From contig NZ_JAAIYO010000005.1 in the NCBI RefSeq assembly GCF_014930455.1, positions 1-64,000 on the forward strand: a DNA stretch of 64,000 nt, written 5' to 3'. The position numbers and the translations under genes were made by a program. Positions 40,122-48,897 of this stretch are shown here, piece after piece (within the stretch, counting starts at the first letter, position 1; every line of letters starts with the position of its first letter). The stretch is from Corallococcus soli. Its GTDB lineage: Bacteria; Myxococcota; Myxococcia; Myxococcales; Myxococcaceae. The notes under the pieces are model-generated. The model had not been told where the DNA came from. It did not search any database and saw only the letters and a program-made list of their open reading frames with translations.

Positions 40122-41255
40122 ATGCCCCCCGCTCCCCTCCTGCCCTCCTTCCGCGTCCAGGGGTTCAGAGCGTTCAGGGACCTGGAGATTCCACGGCTGG
40201 GCCGCGTCAACCTGATCGTCGGCAAGAACAACGTGGGGAAGACCACCGCCCTGGAAGCGCTCAAGGTCTACGCGGCGGGAGCGGATGCCCCCTGGGAGAT
40301 CCGGGACCTCTTGGAGCGTCGGCAGGAGATCCGTCGTGGCTCACCTAGAGAGAAGACATCCTCCCAGATCGACATCGACCGGGTGTTCTTCCAGTCAGCG
40401 CATTCCGGCCGGACCTCCGTCATCCAGCTGGGCTCCATCTCAGGAGAAGCGCCACTGCGGATCCAAGCGGGACGAGTGAGCGGCAATGCACCTTCATTCC
40501 GTCCATTCGATGGCGCGTTCTACACTGCGGACGAAGAGGTCCCAGACACCGCCCAGCCAGCCAACCCGGTTTTGCGAATCAGCCTGGGCACCGTCCCCAT
40601 CCAATTCGCCTCACTGCGCTCGCTCAGTGACCTCCATTCGCTTGAAGTCGCGGACATGCAACTGGGCCGGCTCCCGGACGCACGGACGCCCGTGACGTGC
40701 GGCTTCCTTCCGGCGCGCGGTATCGACAAGGCAAGCATCGGTGCCCTTTGGGACAGCATCGTCCTGACCGCGAATGAGCAATCCACGCTCCAGGCACTGC
40801 GCATCATCGCACCGGACATTGAGCGCATTTCTCTCGTGGAGGATCCCCGGCAGCAGGGCGTACGGTACGCGCTCATCGCCAGGAGGGAGCACGCCAGCCC
40901 CGAACCCCTGCACAGCATGGGCGATGGAATGAATCGCGTCTTTGAACTCGCGCTGGGTCTGGTGAGTGCCAGGGATGGACTCTTCTTGATTGATGAGGTC
41001 GAAAACGGCGTCCACTACGCCGCCCAGGAACAGCTCTGGCGTTTCATCTTCGAGGCCGCCAGTCAGCTGGGAGTGCAGGTCTTCGCCACCACGCACAGCT
41101 GGGACTGCATCGCGGCCTTCCAGAAGGCGGCTTCTTTTCATCCAGAGGACGGTGTGCTGATCAGCCTCGCCCAGGTTGACGGCGACATCAAAGCCGCCGT
41201 CTTCAATGAGCGCGACCTGGAGATCATCACCCGGGAATCCATCGAGGTCCGCTGA
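40122..41255 (+). CDS. AAA/SMC-like ATPase (AAA_15/AAA_21), putative split OLD-type defence component
   Basis: A 377-residue ATPase with an ABC/SMC-type head. The opening FRVQGFRAFRDLEIPRLGRVN and the Walker A GKNNVGKTT (34-42) are typical of OLD, RecF and AAA_15 proteins. Walker B is GLFLIDEVENGVH, with the family's switch histidine in ATTHSWDCIAAF. The middle (about 70-210) replaces a coiled coil. It ends one base before the TOPRIM gene begins (TGATG overlap), so the two polypeptides are probably made in equal amounts. Single OLD proteins carry ATPase and TOPRIM nuclease domains fused; here they are separate. Base composition is visibly less GC-rich than in the neighbours. Confidence 0.8.
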   Translation: MPPAPLLPSFRVQGFRAFRDLEIPRLGRVNLIVGKNNVGKTTALEALKVYAAGADAPWEIRDLLERRQEIRRGSPREKTSSQIDIDRVFFQSAHSGRTSVIQLGSISGEAPLRIQAGRVSGNAPSFRPFDGAFYTADEEVPDTAQPANPVLRISLGTVPIQFASLRSLSDLHSLEVADMQLGRLPDARTPVTCGFLPARGIDKASIGALWDSIVLTANEQSTLQALRIIAPDIERISLVEDPRQQGVRYALIARREHASPEPLHSMGDGMNRVFELALGLVSARDGLFLIDEVENGVHYAAQEQLWRFIFEAASQLGVQVFATTHSWDCIAAFQKAASFHPEDGVLISLAQVDGDIKAAVFNERDLEIITRESIEVR

Positions 41256-41902
41256 TGCCGCCCAAACCAGAGCAGGTCCTGCTGGTGGAAGGGGCGGACG
41301 ACCGCGAAGTCATCTACCGCCTCTGCAACCACCACAAGCTCGACAACAAGCAGCTGTTCGATGTCGATGCCAAGGATGGTTACGAGCGACTGCGGGATGA
41401 CCTGAAGGTCCGCCCACGCGTTCCTGGCGTGAAGGCCATCGGTGTCGTAGTCGACGCGGACGAGGACCCTGCCCATCGGTGGCAGTCCCTGCGCGACGCG
41501 CTGGTGCACTCCGGATACACCCAGCTGCCGGAACACCCCGATGCAGCCGGCGTCATCATTCCCGCGCAAGGCACCCTGCCGCGCATTGGAATCTGGATGA
41601 TGCCCGACAACCAGCTCACGGGAATCCTGGAGGACTTCCTCCAGCGGATCATCCAGCAGGGGGATGCGCTCCTTCCCTCGGCCTTCAAGGCCCTGGACGC
41701 CCTTCCCGAGCGCCGCTTCAAGCCCTCCTATCGCTCCAAGGCCGCCATCCACACCTGGCTTGCCTGGCAGGAAGAGCCCGGCACGCCCCTGGGGCAGGCT
41801 GTTTCCAAGCACTACCTCCAGGCGGACCACGAACTCGCCTTGCGTTTCGTGGACTGGATGAAACGCCTCTTCATTCCCTCCCTACCAACCGGCAGCCCAT
41901 GA
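41255..41902 (+). CDS. TOPRIM-like protein (DUF3226-like), partner of the AAA ATPase
   Basis: A 215-residue protein. The TOPRIM acid is E12 in VLLVEGADDREVIY, and the second acidic cluster is VVVDADEDP (D67, D69, D71), the metal-binding arrangement of OLD nucleases, primases and topoisomerases. The remaining part (IIPAQGTLPRIGIWMMPDN, FLQRIIQQGDALLP) matches the DUF3226 pattern by eye. Its ATG overlaps the stop of the ATPase gene (TGATG), and its own stop overlaps the next gene's ATG (ATGA). In known two-gene systems such as PARIS the ATPase senses the phage and the TOPRIM subunit cuts RNA or DNA; whether that holds here is unknown. Confidence 0.78.
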   Translation: MPPKPEQVLLVEGADDREVIYRLCNHHKLDNKQLFDVDAKDGYERLRDDLKVRPRVPGVKAIGVVVDADEDPAHRWQSLRDALVHSGYTQLPEHPDAAGVIIPAQGTLPRIGIWMMPDNQLTGILEDFLQRIIQQGDALLPSAFKALDALPERRFKPSYRSKAAIHTWLAWQEEPGTPLGQAVSKHYLQADHELALRFVDWMKRLFIPSLPTGSP

Positions 41903-43257
41903 AGACCACGCTCACGCCCGAACGCTCCGCCGCCTCCCGCGAAGCCCTGCGCCGCGCCAACACGGCGTTCTCCCGCGTGTACCCGGGTGAATCCTCGCAG
42001 CGCCAGCCCGTGCACACCGTGTACGGCGGCGCCCACCTCTTCCGTGCCACCACGGCGCGGAAGATGGGCGACATCGCCCTCGCGGCCATGCGCGACCACG
42101 CACCCGACGGCGCGGCGCTCGCCCACGGCCTGGGCCTGTCCCAGCAGGGCGGCTTCGCCCAGCGCGTCTACGCCCGCGTCGTGGACAAGCTGGAGCGCGA
42201 ACCCGTGGAGGACTTCCGCCTGGACTTCGAGGACGGCTACGGCCACCGCCCCGACGCCGAGGAGGACGCCCACGCCGTCTCCGCCGCCCAGGAGGTCGCT
42301 CGCGGCCTCGCGCAGGGCACCCTGCCCCCCTTCATCGGCATCCGCGTGAAGGCCTTGACGGAGGAGCTGTACGCCCGCTCCTCCCGCACCCTGGACCTCT
42401 TCGTCACCTCCCTGCTGGAGCACACCGGCGGCAGGCTCCCGCCGTCCTTCGTCGTCACCCTGCCCAAGGTCACCGTGCCCGAACAGGTGACCGCCCTGGC
42501 CCACCTGCTGTCGGAGCTGGAGTCCGTCCACGGCCTCCCCTCCGGCGCGCTGATGCTGGAGCTGATGGTGGAGACGCCCCAGGCCCTCTTCGACTCGCGG
42601 GGCCGTCCCCACCTGCTCTCGCTCGTGGAGGCGGGCGAGGGCCGCTGCTCCCACGTGCACCTGGGCGCCTACGACTACACCTCCGCCCTCAACGTCAGCG
42701 CCCACGTCCAGGGCATGCTCCACCCCGCCTGCGACTTCCTGCGCGACACCGTGCAGGTGCTCCTCGCCGGCACCGGCGTGCGCCTGTCCGACGGCGCCAC
42801 CACCCTCATGCCCGTGGGCCCGCACCGCAAGCAGGGCGACACCCCGCTCCTCCCCGCGCAGCTCCGGGAGAACACCGACGCCGTGCACCGCGCGTGGCAG
42901 GTGGCCTGGCGCAACACGCGGCACTCGCTGGAGCGCGCGTACTACCAGGGCTGGGACCTGCATCCCGCCCAGCTCCCCGTGCGCTACGCCGCCGTCTACG
43001 CCTTCTTCCTGGAGGGCCTGGAGCCGTCGTCCCAGCGCCTCAAGGCCTTCGTGGACAAGGCCGCCCAGGCCACGATGCTCGGGGGCGTGTTCGACGACGC
43101 CGCCACCGGCCAGGGCCTGCTCAACTTCTTCCTGCGCGGGCTCGCGTGCGGCGCCCTCACCGAGGAGGAGGTCCGCGCCACCGGCCTGACGCTGGAGGAG
43201 CTGCGCGGCCGCTCCTTCCGCGCCATCGTCCAGGCCCGCGCGGCCCCGTCACGTTGA
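41899..43257 (+). CDS. DUF6986 family protein, HpcH/HpaI aldolase/citrate lyase-like
   Basis: A 452-residue cytoplasmic protein. Its ATG overlaps the TOPRIM gene's stop by four bases (ATGA), so it is translationally coupled. The TIM-barrel pattern of citrate lyase beta and HpcH-type C-C lyases is present: an acid-rich EDFRLDFEDGYGHRPDAEED loop, IGIRVKALTEEL, FVVTLPKVTVPEQV and LMLELMVETPQALF, with metal-binding Glu and Asp. The length suits DUF6986. The substrate is unknown. Although linked by start overlap to the ATPase/TOPRIM pair, its composition is fully GC-rich like the core genome, so it may be an older resident gene beside an inserted pair. Confidence 0.75.
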   Translation: MKTTLTPERSAASREALRRANTAFSRVYPGESSQRQPVHTVYGGAHLFRATTARKMGDIALAAMRDHAPDGAALAHGLGLSQQGGFAQRVYARVVDKLEREPVEDFRLDFEDGYGHRPDAEEDAHAVSAAQEVARGLAQGTLPPFIGIRVKALTEELYARSSRTLDLFVTSLLEHTGGRLPPSFVVTLPKVTVPEQVTALAHLLSELESVHGLPSGALMLELMVETPQALFDSRGRPHLLSLVEAGEGRCSHVHLGAYDYTSALNVSAHVQGMLHPACDFLRDTVQVLLAGTGVRLSDGATTLMPVGPHRKQGDTPLLPAQLRENTDAVHRAWQVAWRNTRHSLERAYYQGWDLHPAQLPVRYAAVYAFFLEGLEPSSQRLKAFVDKAAQATMLGGVFDDAATGQGLLNFFLRGLACGALTEEEVRATGLTLEELRGRSFRAIVQARAAPSR

Positions 43258-44337
43258 AGCCGGAGGCTCCGGAGGCGCGGGAGGACCCGACGCGCTCCGG
43301 TGCCCCAGCCACTCGCGCGCCACCGCCACGTCCACCGCGAGGATGCCCAGCAGGAACAGCCACGGCCCCAGCTTCGCCGACAGGCCCGTCAACGCCCAGA
43401 CGGTGATGAGCCCGGCGAGCACCGGCATCACCACCGTAGGCACCGCCTGACGCGCGCGCCGCACCGACGCCAGCACGCCCAGCGCCAGCAGGCCCAGCAC
43501 CACGCCCGTCGCGCCCAGCCGGCCCCGTCCGCTCGCGCCTCCGCGCGAGGAGGGGAAGACGAGCGTGTTGAACTTCCACTGATGGTCGTCGTGGATCTCC
43601 TGGCCGAAGTTGTCGTCGATGGTGATGGTGCGCTCGCGGTGCAGGCGGGCCGTGGGCACCAGCGAGCCGGACCACCCGCTCCACGGCAGCAGCATCGCCA
43701 CCGCGCACGCGGCCACGCCCGCGAACACCCAACGCTTCAGCCGCACCTCCGCCGGACGCCGGGGCAGCTCCACCTGCGCCGCGGACGAGGCCCGGAACGC
43801 ACGCCACTGCACGGAGCCCACCACCAGCGCCGCCAGCACCCACAGCAGGGCCGCCACGCCCAGCCCCAGCGACAGGAACGCCTGCGTCACCGTGAGCGCG
43901 GTGAACATCGGCAGGAACGCCGGGTGCCCGGCCCACGAGACCACCGGCTTGAGCGCGTCCGGCAGCGGCCTGCCCGCGGCGCTCCACTCGCGCGCGCCCA
44001 GCATGCCGGCCGCCACCAGCATCAACGCCGCCCACGGCAGGTCCAGGCCCCCGCCCACGAAGGGCAGCACCGGCACCAGCACCGCGGCGGACACGAGCCC
44101 CGCGCCCAGCAGCGGCAGCGAACCTCCAGGCAGTCGCTCGCGCAGCCGGGGGTCGTCCAGCACGCCCTGCACCGCGCGGCCCGCCGTGTCCGCGGCCTGC
44201 TGCGCCTTCTTCGCCACGTCATCCAGCACCGGGGAGTCGGGCGCGTCTCCGTCCCGCCGCACCTCCTGGCCGCAGTGGGGACACGTCCGTGGCGGCGGAC
44301 CTTCAGCAAGCGGCTGACCACAGTGCGGACAGGACAT
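43249..44337 (-). CDS. Zinc-ribbon polytopic membrane protein, unknown function
   Basis: A 362-residue protein. It begins with a double zinc ribbon, MSCPHCGQPLAE then RTCPHCGQEV, giving four CxxC-type cysteines. About eight hydrophobic segments follow (LPLLGAGLVSAAVLVPVLPFVGG, ALMLVAAGMLGA, LGVAALLWVLAALVVGSV, WVFAGVAACAVAMLLPWSGW, GVVLGLLALGVLA, VVMPVLAGLITVWAL, LFLLGILAVDVAVA). It includes a soluble loop (TITIDDNFGQEIHDDHQW) on one face. No transport family is recognised. Its 3' end overlaps the convergent upstream gene by 9 bases. Confidence 0.65.
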   Translation of the reverse strand: MSCPHCGQPLAEGPPPRTCPHCGQEVRRDGDAPDSPVLDDVAKKAQQAADTAGRAVQGVLDDPRLRERLPGGSLPLLGAGLVSAAVLVPVLPFVGGGLDLPWAALMLVAAGMLGAREWSAAGRPLPDALKPVVSWAGHPAFLPMFTALTVTQAFLSLGLGVAALLWVLAALVVGSVQWRAFRASSAAQVELPRRPAEVRLKRWVFAGVAACAVAMLLPWSGWSGSLVPTARLHRERTITIDDNFGQEIHDDHQWKFNTLVFPSSRGGASGRGRLGATGVVLGLLALGVLASVRRARQAVPTVVMPVLAGLITVWALTGLSAKLGPWLFLLGILAVDVAVAREWLGHRSASGPPAPPEPPAST

Positions 44338-44417
44338 GGCGCGAAGCCCCTCTCAAGGACAGCCCGGAGCGCGGAAGCCAGCCCCGCGCCCGTTCCTTCA
44401 ATGAACCCTAGCGCGCC

Positions 44418-45731
44418 TCAGGGCTTCGCGCCGCGCGCATGCACGGCCGCTTCCAGGCGGGACAGGCTGCGCTTCAGCTCCACCAGCTCCGCCTTGAGCG
44501 TGTCCACCTCCGCGCTCTTCGCGCTCAGCTCCTGCGTGCGCCGCGCCAGCGCCTGGATGGCCACCATGTTCACCCCGTCGATGTCGAGCAACCCGATGCT
44601 CTTGTCATCCGGGCCCAGCCCGAAGGCCGCGCGGAAGTCCTGCGCCACCGGACCCATGTGCCGCACGCCGTCCGCCTCCGCCCTGTAGCGCCAGCTCTCC
44701 ACCGGCATCGCGGCCACCTTCGCCAGGACCTCCTCGCCGTCCACGCGGCGGAAGTCCTCCTTGGTGGCGCGGTCCGACGTGCAACTGAACACGCCGGAGC
44801 CCGCTGGCAGGTCGCACCCGGTGCCCAGGTCGCTCCGGGTGCGCAGCCGCACGCCGCCCGCCGCGCGCACCATGAACTGATTGGCCGCGGTGTTCGACAC
44901 GGCCGTGGGGCTCTGGAGGGAGGCGTCGGCCCAGATGAACGAGCCCTCATAGCCCCCCGACGACGCCCGATATCCCAGCGCGGTGGAGTAGTCCGCGTTC
45001 GCCGCGACCCGGTAGCCCAGCGCCACCGAGCCCTGACCGCTGGACGTGTTGGTGTACCCCATCGACACGGAGGCGAACCCGCTCGCCACCGACGAGGCGC
45101 CCATCACGAACGAAGCCGTCCCCGGGGCCTTGTTGGCACTGCCCAGGCAGACCGCGACCGTGCCGGAGGCCTCGCACGCGTCGCCAAAGGCGAAGGTGCC
45201 GTAGCCGCTGGCCTGCGTCACGTTGCCACCCGCCCAGGAGAACTCACCGGTGCTGGCGTCATCCCACTGCGTCGTGGCGGAGCCCGCGCGGAAGGCGCCC
45301 TTGGCGGGGTACCACATCATCCGCATGCCCTCGCCCGACATGGGGATGGCGCCGACGTTCGCCGCGCCCCGCGCCAGCAGCCCGCCCGCCGAATCCACCG
45401 TGAGCAGCGGCTGCTTGTCCCAGGTCGGTTCTCCGGCGCCGCCCGTGGTGTTGCGCACGAGCACCAGCGGCGTGGACGTCTCCGCGGGCGCGCTCACGTC
45501 CAGCGCCAGCTGCGTGGCCGCGACCGGGGGCAGCAGCCGGGGATCATTGCCCTCCACCGCCGTGCCCGGGCCGTCGCCGTAGACGACGCTCACCGCCTCG
45601 CCGTCCAGCTTCAGCCCCGTGCCCACCTGCCACCGCGGGTCTTGCGGGCCGGAGTCCCCGTCGGAGCCACATCCGCTCGCGACCACCCCGACGACACAGC
45701 CCAGCGCGATGACCCGTCCTCGAATCCACAT
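44418..45731 (-). CDS. Lipoprotein with YadA-head-like repeats and a C-terminal S74 intramolecular chaperone
   Basis: A 437-residue protein from the ATG at 45731 (GGGAG upstream). A lipobox (VVASGC) predicts a lipid anchor. The middle (about 150-280) repeats short strands like ASGYGTFAFG, GTASFVMGASSVASGFASVSMG and GQGSVALGYRV, the left-handed helix repeat of YadA-head domains. The C-terminal part has the S74 chaperone of endosialidase: SDRATKEDFRRVDG, AAMPVESWRYR, HMGPVAQDF and GVNMVAIQALARR, then a coiled coil. In known cases this domain drives trimerisation and cuts itself off. The combination predicts a self-processing trimeric surface fibre. Confidence 0.75.
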   Translation of the reverse strand: MWIRGRVIALGCVVGVVASGCGSDGDSGPQDPRWQVGTGLKLDGEAVSVVYGDGPGTAVEGNDPRLLPPVAATQLALDVSAPAETSTPLVLVRNTTGGAGEPTWDKQPLLTVDSAGGLLARGAANVGAIPMSGEGMRMMWYPAKGAFRAGSATTQWDDASTGEFSWAGGNVTQASGYGTFAFGDACEASGTVAVCLGSANKAPGTASFVMGASSVASGFASVSMGYTNTSSGQGSVALGYRVAANADYSTALGYRASSGGYEGSFIWADASLQSPTAVSNTAANQFMVRAAGGVRLRTRSDLGTGCDLPAGSGVFSCTSDRATKEDFRRVDGEEVLAKVAAMPVESWRYRAEADGVRHMGPVAQDFRAAFGLGPDDKSIGLLDIDGVNMVAIQALARRTQELSAKSAEVDTLKAELVELKRSLSRLEAAVHARGAKP

Positions 45732-45804
45732 GTGATGCTCTCCCGGTGAAGGTCTCTCACACTGGCAAAGCACCGGGTCCGAGTAAACCCAATGGGAGCA
45801 ACAC

Positions 45805-46878
45805 CTACCAGAGCATGTCCTGGTCCTCGCTGACGCCCGGGACGTTGGACAGCGCCAGCTCGCGGCCGCCCACGCGCACGGTGCCTTCGAAGAAGCCCAC
45901 GGGCTGGGCGAAGTGGCTCACGATGAGGCGCAGGTTGCGCTCCTCGCGGTGCACGTAGATGGGCTTGAAGCGCAGGTCCACCGCGCCGTCGTCCGTCGTC
46001 ATGCGCCAGGGGTCCAGCAGCTCCTTCGTGTTGTATTCGAAGTGCGCGCGGCCCACCGGGTAGAGCCGGTCCCCCAGCCAGATGGCGTTCTCGTTGGCCT
46101 CGGTGACGCCCTCGTTGAAGCCCTCCACCAGGTTGATGCCCACGGGCGTGCCGTCCGGCAGCCGGCCCGCCGCGAAGGCCCACCGCCAGGCGGTGTGCCG
46201 CGCCAGGTAGCCCTGCGTGTAGTCCATGCCGCCCACGCCGCCGTCCAACCGGAAGCGCCTGCCGCCCGCCTCCAGGCTCCCGAAGGCCAACAGGCCGCTG
46301 CGCTTCTGGGTGACGTTCACCAGCCCGTCCCCCGCCACCGGCGCGATGACGGTGAGCGCCGGAGGACCGCCCGCCACCAGCAGGTCGCCCTTCCACTGGA
46401 ACGTCTGGAGCGACTGCGTGCGCATGCGGCTGACGTCCACCTCCACCTGGTAGCGCTCGTCGGACTCGCCGCGCTTGACGGACATCTTGCCGCCCAGCGT
46501 GCGGAACGCCGCCGTCAGGCCCGCGCCCGGCTTGTCGCTCACCTCCGCGAGCGGCCCGGGCACGCCCAGGAAGCTCACGTCGCACAGGGGCTTCTTCTCC
46601 TGGAGGTCCACCGCCACCGCGAAGGCGTTGGCCGTGTAGCCCAGGTCCACCACCGCGAAGAGCGCCGCCACCTCCTGCGTGGCCACGAAGGTGTAGTGCC
46701 AGCGCTTGCGCTTGAGCAGGCGCGTGGTGCGCCCGGGAGCCCACTTCCCCAACAGGCGGGGCAGGTCCACTTCGGGCAGCTCCCCCTGGTACGTCCCGAA
46801 CCGGGGCTCCCCCTGCGAGGAGGCCACCGAAGTCGGGGCGAAGGGCAGCAGGGCTTCGGCTTCTCGCTCAGGCTTCAT
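45805..46878 (-). CDS. DUF2804 family protein
   Basis: A 357-residue cytoplasmic protein with no signal peptide. It matches DUF2804 by layout: an N-terminal beta-rich half (GRTTRLLKRKRWHYTF, AALFAVVDLGYTANAF), the central GGMDYTQGYLARHTAWRWAFAAG, GINLVEGFNEGVTEANENAIW and the closing EYNTKELLDPWRM, ending GVSEDQDMLW. The family has no established reaction; members occur beside fatty acid and lipid genes. It stands alone between the S74 lipoprotein and the ABC exporter. Confidence 0.8.
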   Translation of the reverse strand: MKPEREAEALLPFAPTSVASSQGEPRFGTYQGELPEVDLPRLLGKWAPGRTTRLLKRKRWHYTFVATQEVAALFAVVDLGYTANAFAVAVDLQEKKPLCDVSFLGVPGPLAEVSDKPGAGLTAAFRTLGGKMSVKRGESDERYQVEVDVSRMRTQSLQTFQWKGDLLVAGGPPALTVIAPVAGDGLVNVTQKRSGLLAFGSLEAGGRRFRLDGGVGGMDYTQGYLARHTAWRWAFAAGRLPDGTPVGINLVEGFNEGVTEANENAIWLGDRLYPVGRAHFEYNTKELLDPWRMTTDDGAVDLRFKPIYVHREERNLRLIVSHFAQPVGFFEGTVRVGGRELALSNVPGVSEDQDMLW

Positions 46879-46983
46879 CGCGCTTCATTGGACGGCACTT
46901 CGCCGCGCCTGTCACGCGAACAGGAGGACAACCGGCGCCCCCCGGACACTCGCGAGGGGCACCCGCCGTGACACGCCTGCCTG

Positions 46984-48152
46984 CTAGCTCCGGCCGAAGA
47001 TGATGCGCTCGTGCGACAACAGCCGCGTGGTGAAGCGCAGGGCCAGCGCCGCCACCACCAGGCACGACAGCAGCGCGAGCAGGAAGGGCACCGGCCCCAG
47101 CGTCTCCCCGCGCATCACCTCCGCGGCGAGCATCTCCTGGCCCAGCACCGGCACCGCGAACATCCACGTCTGCGTCTGGATGGGCGACAGCGCCAGCATC
47201 ATCCCCGGCAGCGTGGGCAGCACCATCAGGAGCGACAGGTACGTCTGCGCCTCCTTGAAGGAGCGGGCATACGTGGACACCCACATCTGCACCGCGGACG
47301 CGGCGAGCACCAGCGGCATCACCGCCGCCAGCATCCCCAGCGCGGCCTGCGCGTCGAAGCGGGCTCGCACGCCCAGGTCCTCCAGGGGCACGCGCTTGAC
47401 CACCAGGAAGTAGCCCAGCAGACACAGCATCACGCCCGTGGCCGCCATGGCGCACGTGGCCAGCCACTTGCCCGCCACCACCGCGCCGCGCGGGGCGGGG
47501 TTGAGCAGCAGGGGCTCCAGCGAGCCGCGCTCGCGCTCCCCCGCCATGGTGTCGCTGGCCAGCTGCATGCCGCCCGCGAACGCCGCCATCACCAGGAACA
47601 GCGGGATGGTGGTGAGCACCGTGGCCGCGGTCTTCTCCGGGGTGGACAGGTCCAGCTCGTCCACGCGCACGGGCACCGCCAGCTCCGGCGCCACGCCGCG
47701 CGCGAACAGCCGCTGGCTGCCGGTCTGCTGCGAGTACACCGCCAGCATCCGCTGCGCGCGCTGCACGGAGTGGCGCGCCTTGTTGCGCGAGCTGTCCACC
47801 ACCAGCCTCACCGCGGCGGTGCGCCCCTGCGCGAAGTCCTCCGCGTAGTCGTCCGGCACCACCAGCACCACGTCCAGCTTGCCGGCCTGCACCAGGGCCT
47901 CGTAGTCCTCCGGGGCCTCCGACAGCGTCGCGCCGTAGCGCTCCAGGAAGGCCATCAGGCTGGGCGCGTGCTCGCGGCCCACCACCGGCATCTCCAGCGG
48001 CCGGTCCTGCCGGTACCAGGAGGCCATCACGTTGAACATCACCAGGAACACGAGCGGGCCCAGCAGCGGCCACAGCAGCGCGGAGCCCAGCGTGCGCCGG
48101 TCGCGCAGGTGGTCGAGCACCTCCTTGCGCAGCACCGTTCCAACGAGCCGCC

Positions 48153-48156
<4 letters not shown>
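46984..48156 (-). CDS. ABC-2 type transporter permease (NatB-like)
   Basis: A 390-residue inner-membrane permease of the NatB family: one N-terminal helix (ALLWPLLGPLVFLVMFNVM), a large external domain (about 50-170) and a cluster of five or six helices in the last 220 residues (VLTTIPLFLVMAAFAGGM, CAMAATGVMLCLLGYFLV, LAAVMPLVLAASAVQMWV, LALLSCLVVAALAL). The segment DTMAGERERGSLEPLLLNP is the conserved coupling element. Its ATG overlaps the ATPase gene's stop by four bases (48153-48156). Related exporters move sodium or small molecules out of the cell. Last gene of a three-gene operon. Confidence 0.9.
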
Positions 48157-48887
<731 letters not shown>

Positions 48888-48897
48888 GGGCGCTGAC

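Noticed and set aside
35786-40264. A 1492-codon open frame on the minus strand
   Set aside because: It runs antisense through the membrane-protein and M1 aminopeptidase genes and reads as low-complexity Arg/Ala/His/Leu. High GC leaves few stops in antisense frames; the other strand has GAMEN and HELAH motifs.
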